A stretch of 11,895 nt of DNA, taken from the NCBI GenBank assembly GCA_023435645.1, contig JAEYRK010000110.1:1-11895 (forward strand), in the 5' to 3' direction. Below, one piece after another: positions 1 to 4,855 of this stretch (positions within the stretch are counted from its first letter, which is position 1; each line of letters opens with the position of its first letter). The notes below the pieces were generated by a model that worked only from the letters and a program-made list of their open reading frames with translations, was not told the DNA's origin and ran no database searches. Position numbers and translations under genes: made by a program. Source of the DNA: Bacillota bacterium. GTDB taxonomy: Bacteria > Bacillota > Clostridia > Lachnospirales > Lachnospiraceae.

Positions 1-8
1 GATATAGA

Positions 9-128
9 CTATGTAACTGTGGTTGTACTTGTTGCATTAGATACCCGATCTCCGCTTTTTATGGATAAAACGATAAAACCTGCATATCCTTCGGCTATCT
101 CCTCTTTTCTGGCCAATGCCTTAATCAT
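9..128 (-). CDS. 39-residue ORF of unknown function, possibly coupled to the preceding frame
   Basis: Not recognised. A short minus-strand frame begins with MIKALARKEE and ends at TAG at 9-11. Its ATG overlaps the stop of the frame before it as ATGA (positions 125-128), an arrangement typical of translationally coupled genes. The predicted peptide is mixed-charge at the start and Thr/Ser-rich at the end, with no domain I can name. It lies inside the mobile element, where small unknown genes are common, but it may equally be part of a decayed stretch. The ATGA overlap is the only argument for it being real. Confidence 0.2.
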   Translation of the reverse strand: MIKALARKEEIAEGYAGFIVLSIKSGDRVSNATSTTTVT

Positions 129-280
129 TTGTTATCAGTTGCGATCAGCAGCAGATGAACTGCAATTCCTCCAACCTTTAAGATTTCCTCACTAGAAACC
201 AGTAAAGCTTGCTGAACAATTCTCAGATCGGGTAATCTGGCACCCCTCTGAATTCTTCCTACGGACTTGGGACCGTCATC
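125..280 (-). pseudogene. 51-codon open stretch without a start codon; possible gene remnant
   Basis: This minus-strand frame is open for 51 codons after an upstream in-frame TGA and has no ATG, GTG or TTG start. The translation includes SVGRIQRGARLPDLR and SSEEILKVGGIA, which faintly resembles the second half of an XRE-type helix-turn-helix (an RxxRGxRxPD-like turn, then a helix ending in a xSxEEILK-like segment). That resemblance is weak and by eye. The frame ends with TGA overlapping the ATG of the next small frame. I read it as the remains of a regulatory gene, or as a gene whose 5' end was lost by a frameshift. Confidence in any function is very low. Confidence 0.25.
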
Positions 281-291
281 GGCTCATTAGT

Positions 292-310
292 GCCTAGCTT
301 ATTGCTAGGC
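292..310. terminator. Perfect hairpin at the end of the 56-aa gene
   Basis: GCCTAGC (292-298) and GCTAGGC (304-310) form a perfect 7-bp stem with a 5-nt loop and overlap the stop codon of the small minus-strand gene. The minus strand has no U-tract after it; the plus strand is followed by TGTTTTCT. It may therefore act as a weak plus-strand terminator or as an RNA-stabilising 3' end for the minus-strand gene. Confidence 0.4.
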
Positions 311-475
311 TGTTTTCTCCTGGCTCTCCTTCTCCTGGCTCTCCATCTCCTGGCGGGCCTTTAACAACTCCGCTCCGTTTTTCACTAGCAATAAGCTGTT
401 TTTATCTAACTGCATTAATACTGCTACGGTATCATCAATATCTTTCTTCTTATCCTCTGTTAAAATGCCACTCAT
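305..475 (-). CDS. 56-residue acidic small protein divergent from the XRE repressor
   Basis: This small gene starts at ATG 475 (MSGILTEDKKKDID...) and stops at TAG 305-307. It is supported by an AAAGGAGG ribosome binding site (483-490) seven bases before the ATG, and by a perfect-consensus promoter further upstream (525-553). The predicted protein is highly charged with a short leucine-rich segment (about residues 20-39). Its tail contains a tandem ESQEK repeat, encoded by repeated CTCCTGG units near 319-352. Small acidic proteins divergent from a repressor are common in prophages and integrative elements and are often early lytic or transfer-side products. No family was recognised; the role as a target of the neighbouring repressor is inferred from position. 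Confidence 0.65.
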   Translation of the reverse strand: MSGILTEDKKKDIDDTVAVLMQLDKNSLLLVKNGAELLKARQEMESQEKESQEKTA

Positions 476-524
476 AATGTGCCTCCTTTCGAGTTTTCGA
501 CAGCATATTTGTGTTTATGTGACT

Positions 525-553
525 ATTATATGTCCCATTAACACATTTGTCAA
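525..553 (-). promoter_or_regulatory. Consensus sigma-A promoter of the 56-aa gene
   Basis: On the minus strand TTGACA (548-553) and TATAAT (525-530) are separated by exactly 17 bp, a full match to the housekeeping consensus. Transcription would begin near 518 and give a leader of about 40 nt. The -35 box sits inside the left arm of the inverted-repeat operator, so a bound repressor would block it. Confidence 0.85.
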
Positions 554-580
554 CAACTTTTAATAATATTTTGTTGACAA
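547..580. promoter_or_regulatory. Inverted-repeat operator between divergent promoters
   Basis: TTGTCAACAA (547-556) and its exact reverse complement TTGTTGACAA (571-580) form a 10-bp inverted repeat with 14 bp between. Each arm is itself nearly palindromic (TTGT-NN-ACAA) and contains the -35 box of one of the two divergent promoters. This is the expected layout for a Cro/CI-type switch controlled by the XRE protein encoded next to it. The operator role is inferred; the symmetry is seen directly. Confidence 0.75.
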
Positions 581-602
581 TCGCACAATTATATATTATT
601 AT
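574..602 (+). promoter_or_regulatory. Sigma-A promoter of the XRE repressor gene
   Basis: TTGACA (574-579) is followed after 17 bp by TATTAT (597-602), five of six matches to the -10 consensus. The predicted start of transcription is near 609, leaving a leader of about 25 nt with the ribosome binding site AAGGAGGG (619-626). The -35 box lies in the right operator arm, so the repressor probably controls itself. Confidence 0.75.
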
Positions 603-634
603 TTGTTTGTGATCTATTAAGGAGGGAAACTATA

Positions 635-1027
635 ATGAATGAACGTATAAAGCAACTGCGTAAGGAAATGCAGTTAACGCAAGAAGAATTTGCAAAACAA
701 ATAGGAATAAAGAGAAATACATTGGCAAATTATGAGATAGGCAGAAATGATCCAATAGATGCAGTTGTATTCTCTATCTGCAGAGAATTTAATGTTAATG
801 AGGAATGGTTAAGAAATGGAATAGGCGAGATGTTCCGTATTGTACCTGAAGAAGATGCAGTGGCTTCTTATGTGAGTGATTTGCTAGATGATCCTGATAA
901 TCCATTGAATTCTATTATTATCGAAATTATGCATACATATAACCAGCTTGATAATAAATCCAAGGATGTACTTAAAAAATATGCATCCATGTTATTAAGT
1001 AATCTTTCCACTAAAAAAGAAGGCTAA
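635..1027 (+). CDS. XRE/Cro-CI family transcriptional repressor
   Basis: A 130-residue DNA-binding protein. Residues about 4-62 form an XRE helix-turn-helix (RIKQLRKEMQLTQEEFAKQ, then the recognition helix around IKRNTLANYEIGR, then FNVNEEWLRNG). The NEEWLRNGIGEMF segment closing the domain is typical of repressors of Firmicute prophages and integrative elements. Residues about 70-130 are acidic and helical and probably mediate dimerisation; there is no peptidase domain or Ser/Lys autocleavage motif, so a LexA-like self-cleavage route is not indicated. The start is set by AAGGAGGG eight bases upstream. It probably binds the two TTGTNNACAA sites between its own promoter and that of the divergent small gene. 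The gene ends inside a terminator shared with a convergent small gene. Confidence 0.9.
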   Translation: MNERIKQLRKEMQLTQEEFAKQIGIKRNTLANYEIGRNDPIDAVVFSICREFNVNEEWLRNGIGEMFRIVPEEDAVASYVSDLLDDPDNPLNSIIIEIMHTYNQLDNKSKDVLKKYASMLLSNLSTKKEG

Positions 1028-1045
1028 TGCCTTCTTTTCTTTTTT
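1015..1045. terminator. Bidirectional terminator shared by two convergent genes
   Basis: AAAAGAAGGC (1015-1024) pairs with GCCTTCTTTT (1029-1038) around the loop TAAT, and TTCTTTTTT follows on the plus strand, with an A-run on the other side that serves as a U-tract for the minus strand. The stop codons of the XRE gene (TAA 1025-1027) and of the convergent small gene (TAG 1024-1026) both lie in the loop, so two genes end in one hairpin. Confidence 0.85.
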
Positions 1046-1152
1046 AAGTGACACTTAATGATGGTGTATAACTGGATCATGAAGCGATTATCTTCTCCAT
1101 CCAGCTCATTAAGCATCTCGATGATTAAGTTCCGGTAATCATCATTCTTCAT
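1024..1152 (-). CDS. 42-residue small protein convergent with the repressor
   Basis: I place the start at ATG 1150-1152, giving MKNDDYRNLIIEMLNELDGE... and ending in the basic tail HLKKKRRH. A GGGGGTG ribosome binding site lies about nine bases upstream. A longer reading from a TTG at 1236 is possible, but those extra residues look non-coding and that start has no good ribosome binding site. The peptide is predicted helical, with an acidic middle and a Lys/Arg-rich end. It resembles, in general style only, the short Y-R-x-L-I-I-E-M-L proteins often found beside repressors in clostridial mobile elements. Function unknown. It overlaps the repressor gene tail to tail by 4 bp inside the common terminator. 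Confidence 0.5.
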   Translation of the reverse strand: MKNDDYRNLIIEMLNELDGEDNRFMIQLYTIIKCHLKKKRRH

Positions 1153-1349
1153 ATGTACGATACACCCCCAAGTTGATGCCGCGCGTTCTAAGGTAGGTAT
1201 TAATAATATCATGACCACCAGACATAATGTGTCCAAATCAGAACATTCGTCATCATATTTTGTAATATTATGTGGTATCTATTTATTTTCACTATGTCCG
1301 ATATCCCACTAGTACGTCAATAGCTTTTTAATTTTTTTCTTATTATTGG

Positions 1350-1378
1350 TTGTAATTTTGACCGTAATGAGTTATTAT
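1350..1378 (+). promoter_or_regulatory. Candidate promoter of the recombinase gene
   Basis: TTGTAA (1350-1355) and TATTAT (1373-1378) are separated by 17 bp. If used, it gives a leader of about 165 nt that runs through all the hairpins between 1422 and 1528 before the recombinase start codon. In such AT-rich DNA this match could be chance, and I saw no better plus-strand candidate. Confidence 0.35.
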
Positions 1379-1415
1379 AACCGTATATTTGGTAATATGT
1401 GTATATGTTATCAAT

Positions 1416-1446
1416 AAAAAACCGCCCCTGCTGCGAACAGGAGCGG
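1416..1446 (-). terminator. Intrinsic terminator of the predicted small RNA
   Basis: Read on the minus strand, CCGCTCCTG (1438-1446) and CAGGGGCGG (1422-1430) make a 9-bp stem with one G-U pair and a 7-nt loop, followed directly by TTTTTT (1416-1421). The plus strand has a mismatch in the stem and no T-run after it, so the direction is clear. Confidence 0.75.
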
Positions 1447-1487
1447 ACAACGATATCCAACTGACCAGAGCTGTGATATCGTCCTTT
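1416..1487 (-). ncRNA. Predicted small RNA of about 70 nt, antisense to the recombinase leader
   Basis: A near-consensus minus-strand promoter (1492-1520) would start transcription near 1485-1487, and an intrinsic terminator ends it at the six U of 1416-1421. The RNA would fold into two stems. The first is GGACGAUAUC pairing through ACGAUAUC with GAUAUCGU (1475-1482 with 1450-1457) around a 17-nt loop. The second is the terminator, CCGCUCCUG with CAGGGGCGG (1438-1446 with 1422-1430). The terminator stem is complete on this strand only: the fifth pair is G-U in the minus-strand RNA but a C-A mismatch on the plus strand, which supports minus-strand transcription. No good ribosome binding site and ATG lies inside. 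It is complementary to the leader of the serine recombinase mRNA, so antisense control of the recombinase is the obvious hypothesis. No known RNA family was recognised. Confidence 0.6.
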
Positions 1488-1491
1488 CCAT

Positions 1492-1520
1492 ATTATAACA
1501 TTAGCTCCGGTCAATATCAA
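1492..1520 (-). promoter_or_regulatory. Near-consensus sigma-A promoter facing away from the recombinase
   Basis: On the minus strand TTGATA (1515-1520) and TATAAT (1492-1497) are separated by 17 bp, eleven of twelve consensus matches. It drives the predicted small RNA and faces into the recombinase leader, so it could also hinder recombinase transcription by collision. The dyad 1503-1528 overlaps its -35 region and spacer, so a protein bound there could switch it. Confidence 0.75.
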
Positions 1521-1536
1521 CCGGAGCTTTTATTTT
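1503..1536 (+). terminator. Terminator-like hairpin (candidate attenuator) upstream of the recombinase
   Basis: AGCTCCGGT (1503-1511) and ACCGGAGCT (1520-1528) form a perfect 9-bp stem with an 8-nt loop, followed by TTTATTTT. On the plus strand this would end transcripts 17 bp before the recombinase ATG. An upstream segment ACCAGAGCT (1464-1472) can pair with the 5' arm at eight of nine positions and would then break the terminator. That makes attenuation or antitermination possible. The same dyad could instead be a protein operator over the minus-strand promoter. Confidence 0.55.
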
Positions 1537-1552
1537 AAGGGGGACTGCTGCC

Positions 1553-3151
1553 ATGGAAAATTATTGTATGTATCTCAGAAAATCCAGAAAGGATCTCGAA
1601 GCTGAGGCCAGAGGAGAAGGAGAAACCCTGCGCCGTCATGAGAAAGCCTTGTCCGACCTTGCTAATAAACTGAATATCTATATCTCTACTGATAATATTT
1701 ATCGTGAGATAGTATCCGGAGAAACCATAGCAGATCGTCCTGAAATGCAACGCTTACTATCTGATGTTGAGAGTGGTAGATGGACAGGTGTTCTTGTTAT
1801 GGAGGTAGAGAGGCTTGCCCGTGGTGACCAGTCTGATCAGGGTACCGTTGCTAAGGCATTTAAGTATACCAACACAAAAATTATCACACCTTCTAAGACT
1901 TATGATCCTTCTGATGAATTTGACGAGGAATATTTTGAATTCAGCTTATTCATGTCCCGCCGTGAATATAAGACCATTAACCGCCGGATCCAGCGTGGTC
2001 GGATTGCATCTGCCAAGGAGGGCAAATTCTTATCTTCTATTCCTCCCTATGGGTACCTAAAGGTTAAGATAAAAAATGATAAGGGTTATACTCTAATGCA
2101 GGAACCTGATCAGGCTGCCATTATTAAGATGATATATGACTGGTATGTGTCCGGTGAAATTCAGCCTGATGGCTCTTATCTGAAACTTGGAGCTACCCGC
2201 ATAGCAAGCAGATTAAATGATATGGGAATTAGGCCAGCCATAAATAATGCTTGGACTAAATCCTCTATCACAGATATATTAAAAAACCCTGTCTATGCTG
2301 GTAAGATACGATGGTCTTATAAAAAAGAGAAAAAATTCAATGATAATGGCCAGCTCAGAAAGACTCGAACTAAAAACTCAGGTGATTATATTCTTGTGGA
2401 CGGCCTGCATGATGCTATTATTGATCAGGATGTTTTTTATAAGGCTCAACATCTGATGAGTATCCGTGGCCATGCACCGGTGCCCGGAAATGATACTTTA
2501 AAAAATCCCTTATCCGGATTTCTTTTCTGTGGCAAATGCGGTCGGATGATGACTAGGTTGGCTAAGAGCAGCAAGACACCATATGATACTGTGAAATGTA
2601 TGAATACGAAATGCGATAATGTTTCTTCTCCTCTATATCTGGTGGAGGATGTATTGATTCATGCATTAAAAAGCTGGCTCAATGATTTTAAGGTAAAATG
2701 GGATAATGAGAAGTATGACAGTCCTTATGATGATGCTATCATTAATAAACAGAATATTATTAATAAGATCAGAAATAACATAGAAAAATTACATGATCAG
2801 CAGGACCGGATTCATACGTTATTAGAACAGGGAGTATATTCTATTGATGTTTTCCTTCAGAGAAATAGTAAGATATCGAATGAAATCAATGAATTAGAAA
2901 CAGCAGTTAAACTACAGCAAAACGAATTATCAATTCTTCATTCGCAGGCTGCCTATAATGATACCTTTATTCCACGTGCTCAACATATCCTTGATATTTA
3001 TTTTGACTTAGATACTGCTGCCGCTAGAAATGAAGGACTAAAAGAAATCCTCGAAAAAGTTGAATATGTAAAAAATGAACCTAATAGAAAGGGTAACCGG
3101 GATAATAAAAGCTTTGAGATTGAGTTATACCCTAAAGCAATTAAGTTTTGA
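1553..3151 (+). CDS. Large serine recombinase (integrase/excisionase-type site-specific recombinase)
   Basis: A 532-residue large serine recombinase that would catalyse integration and excision of the element through a 5' phosphoserine intermediate. Residues 3-150 form the resolvase-like catalytic domain: the nucleophile is Ser11 in YLRKS, with Arg9, Arg87 and Arg90 (EVERLAR) in the active site. Residues about 160-310 match the recombinase domain (PPYGY, then LNDMGIRP, then ILKNPVYAG). Residues 326-354 form a zinc ribbon with Cys326, Cys329, Cys349 and Cys354, and about 395-465 are a coiled coil. Length and domain order are usual for phage and ICE enzymes. The start at 1553 has AAGGGGG nine bases upstream. 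The stop lies only about 24 bp from the junction with the interrupted glucosaminidase gene, as expected for an integrase next to attR. Excision may need a directionality factor, which I do not see here. Confidence 0.93.
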   Translation: MENYCMYLRKSRKDLEAEARGEGETLRRHEKALSDLANKLNIYISTDNIYREIVSGETIADRPEMQRLLSDVESGRWTGVLVMEVERLARGDQSDQGTVAKAFKYTNTKIITPSKTYDPSDEFDEEYFEFSLFMSRREYKTINRRIQRGRIASAKEGKFLSSIPPYGYLKVKIKNDKGYTLMQEPDQAAIIKMIYDWYVSGEIQPDGSYLKLGATRIASRLNDMGIRPAINNAWTKSSITDILKNPVYAGKIRWSYKKEKKFNDNGQLRKTRTKNSGDYILVDGLHDAIIDQDVFYKAQHLMSIRGHAPVPGNDTLKNPLSGFLFCGKCGRMMTRLAKSSKTPYDTVKCMNTKCDNVSSPLYLVEDVLIHALKSWLNDFKVKWDNEKYDSPYDDAIINKQNIINKIRNNIEKLHDQQDRIHTLLEQGVYSIDVFLQRNSKISNEINELETAVKLQQNELSILHSQAAYNDTFIPRAQHILDIYFDLDTAAARNEGLKEILEKVEYVKNEPNRKGNRDNKSFEIELYPKAIKF

Positions 3152-3154
3152 TGT

Positions 3155-4036
3155 TTACATATGACTAGTATGTACGTAGGTATAGCCCCATTCATAGGTC
3201 ATAAGCAGGACATAATCTGCTACTGCTCCTATTGCAGGATAATCATGGGCTTCATAAAGTAATCCGGTCATCTCACCCGAGGTCTTCGGAGCCAGAGCTA
3301 CAAAGGTCAGAAGTCCTAAAGGACGAAGTGTGTTTGATACTGCAGTGATAAAATCAATAAAACCCTGACGGTCCTCCGGAAGAACAAATTCAAAGTCAAT
3401 ATCAAGTCCCCGATATCCCTTCGCCTGCATATTTGCTACGATATTGTTAATGAGTGTTTCTTGACCGGTCGGATTATTGAACATATCATGGGCAATCTGA
3501 CTGTTGAATTCCTGCGCAGCTGTCATAGGAGCCAGCATCATGATGGAACCCACTCCTGCCGCTGTTGCCTGAGCAATCAGTTCTTCATCCTCTATTGGTA
3601 CCAGTTGCCCCTCAGCCGTAAAGCCATACGTAAATAAGGACAAATAAGTAAGGGAGGGCAGTGTCTTACTTAAGGTATCCCTATTGATAAAAGGGTAAGC
3701 ATATCCATTAAAAAGGACATTATCAATCACTTCCTCGTCCTGGTATCGAATCACCAGAGTTTCCCCCGGAACAATCGCACTCTCAACTGCAGCCCATGGA
3801 TTATTTTGAAGTATCCTTGTTACGGTAACATCATATTGTAGCGCAATTCCGGACAGGGTATCACCCTCTACAATGGTATGGACTATTTCAGGAACCTTAA
3901 TAACTAAGCTCTGTCCTACAACCAAATTGTCAGGATTGGGCAATTCATTTTCTAAAATCAGTTGTTCCACGCTCACCCCGAACTGCCGGGCAATTGATCC
4001 GATGGTATCTCCCTGTTCCACAACATAAATTGTCAT
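3155..4036 (-). pseudogene. sleL: SleL/YaaH-type spore cortex N-acetylglucosaminidase, 3' end split off by the integrated element
   Basis: The gene encodes two LysM domains (about residues 2-48 and 51-97, peptidoglycan binding) and a GH18 catalytic domain (from about 105). The active-site motif GLDIDFE puts the catalytic Glu near residue 216. SleL/YaaH enzymes are spore-associated and hydrolyse cortex fragments during germination. I chose ATG 4034-4036 (MTIYVVEQGDT), which puts the LysM domain at the N-terminus and has GGAGG 11 bases upstream; a longer reading from 4129 adds 31 unconvincing residues. The frame gives 293 residues where relatives have about 430. It stops right after MTYEWGYTY, adding only VHTSHM before TAA. 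The break coincides with the end of the recombinase element, so the C-terminal third is probably intact at the other end and the gene may be restored by excision. If excision never occurs, it is simply disrupted. Confidence 0.85.
3156..3184. other. Predicted element-chromosome junction (attR-type site)
   Basis: Up to about 3175 (reading leftwards) the minus strand encodes conserved GH18 sequence, ending MTYEWGYTY, and then switches to unrelated codons. The crossover core is therefore probably in or next to CGTAGGTATA (3175-3184). Just inside the element an imperfect dyad, TACATA (3156-3161) with TATGTA (3169-3174), is centred on ACTAG, consistent with the dyad half-sites bound by large serine recombinases. 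The partner site at the other end of the element lies outside the window, so the exact core cannot be fixed. Confidence 0.65.
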
Positions 4037-4120
4037 ACTCCTTACGTCCTCCAATGAATAAACCTCATTAGCTATCATATGCTTTATCTGAAAGATTGTG
4101 AAATATGCCCAGCCTGTCAG

Positions 4121-4149
4121 TTGCATCAAAGCATATCATAGCGTATAAT
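4121..4149 (+). promoter_or_regulatory. Promoter of the flavin reductase gene
   Basis: TTGCAT (4121-4126), a 17-bp spacer and a perfect TATAAT (4144-4149) lie upstream of the flavin reductase gene, with transcription starting near 4156. The -10 is strong and the -35 only half matching. Confidence 0.55.
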
Positions 4150-4180
4150 ACAGTTAGCAGTAAAAGGAAGGATGAAAACT

Positions 4181-4693
4181 ATGAATGATTATAAGATAAT
4201 AGCACCGGAGCTCCTAAGGAAGAACCCGTTTCAGTTGATCGGAAAGGATTGGATGCTGATTACTGCCGGTAACGAAACAAAGGTTAATACGATGACCGCC
4301 TCCTGGGGCGGCTTAGGAGTAATGTATGGAAAAAATGTGGCTTATATCGTAATACGGCCACAGCGTTATACTAAGGAATTTGTGGATCAGGAAGAAACCT
4401 TCTCCTTAAGCTTCTTCGATAAGAGCTATCGGAAAACCTTAAGCTATCTTGGTACTGTCTCAGGCAGGAATGAGGATAAAATTGCTAAGTCAAAATTATC
4501 CGTCGTAAGGTATGGGGACACCCCCTATTTTGATGAAGCCAAGCTAGTCTTTATCTGTAAGAAGCTCTTTAAACAAATGCTGAATACCGATGGACTGATC
4601 AACGAACAGCTGAAGCAGACCTGGTACCCCGGTGGTGATAGCCATACCCTTTATGTCGCTGAGATCACTGATGTATTGCAGATCCGCAGCTGA
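4181..4693 (+). CDS. Flavin reductase-like / flavoredoxin family protein
   Basis: A 170-residue protein of the flavin reductase-like FMN-binding split-barrel family. Family members bind FMN and pass electrons between NAD(P)H or ferredoxin-type partners and an acceptor; the actual partner cannot be read from sequence. Typical segments are NPFQLIGKDWMLITAG near the start, NTMTASWGGLGVMYGK (the FMN-binding region), YIVIRPQRYTKEFVD, and FSLSFFDKSYRKTLSYLGTVSGR. I prefer the ATG at 4181 because AGGAAGG (4165-4171) is then nine bases upstream; an in-frame ATG at 4172 is too close to it and would add three residues. The gene is divergent from the sleL-like gene, stands alone, and ends before a long hairpin. 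Confidence 0.85.
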   Translation: MNDYKIIAPELLRKNPFQLIGKDWMLITAGNETKVNTMTASWGGLGVMYGKNVAYIVIRPQRYTKEFVDQEETFSLSFFDKSYRKTLSYLGTVSGRNEDKIAKSKLSVVRYGDTPYFDEAKLVFICKKLFKQMLNTDGLINEQLKQTWYPGGDSHTLYVAEITDVLQIRS

Positions 4694-4751
4694 ACCACTT
4701 AAGTACAGAAGATGAAAGTACAGAATAAAAAGCTATCTCTCAGTACAAAAT

Positions 4752-4796
4752 TAGGCATTATGATTCCATTTTATCTGGATCATAATGCCTATTCTG
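4752..4796. terminator. Long hairpin between convergent genes
   Basis: TAGGCATTATGAT (4752-4764) pairs perfectly with ATCATAATGCCTA (4779-4791). It lies between the ends of the flavin reductase and ybaK-like genes. It is followed by ATTCTG on the plus strand and by ATTTTG on the minus strand, so the T-tracts are short. It probably serves both genes as a bidirectional terminator. Confidence 0.65.
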
Positions 4797-4855
4797 TAGT
4801 TAAATCATGATTTAATTTTTTATTAGAAGCCTTATCATTACATAGCCTACAAGGT

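Larger units (their letters stand above)
1153..1552. other. 400-bp intergenic regulatory region before the recombinase
   Basis: No convincing protein gene is present. The left half (1153-1340) is AT-rich and I see nothing firm in it. The right half (1350-1552) is unusually structured: a candidate plus-strand promoter, a minus-strand consensus promoter with a small RNA and terminator, and a plus-strand terminator-like hairpin just before the recombinase. These are listed separately. Confidence 0.7.

Noticed and set aside
1153..1236. 28-residue N-terminal extension of the 42-residue small protein
   Set aside because: The longer frame starts at TTG without a good ribosome binding site, and the extra residues look non-coding; ATG 1152 has a GGGGGTG site at normal spacing.
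1317..1520. 67-residue minus-strand frame from a TTG codon upstream of the recombinase
   Set aside because: Its first codon coincides with the -35 box of the minus-strand promoter and the frame runs through the small RNA and its terminator; there is no ribosome binding site. The RNA reading explains the sequence better.
1535..1750. 71-residue frame opposite the start of the recombinase
   Set aside because: Shadow of the recombinase coding region with no start signal.
1..3175. Classification of the element as a specific phage or ICE type
   Set aside because: Only one end is visible; no capsid, terminase, relaxase or conjugation gene is in the window, so the type cannot be decided.
4037..4129. 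Sporulation sigma factor promoter for the sleL-like gene (GCATATT and CATATGAT motifs upstream)
   Set aside because: The spacing between the motifs (about 20 bp) is wrong for sigma-E or sigma-K and no alternative pair fitted, so no promoter is claimed. The question matters for the excision hypothesis and needs transcript mapping.
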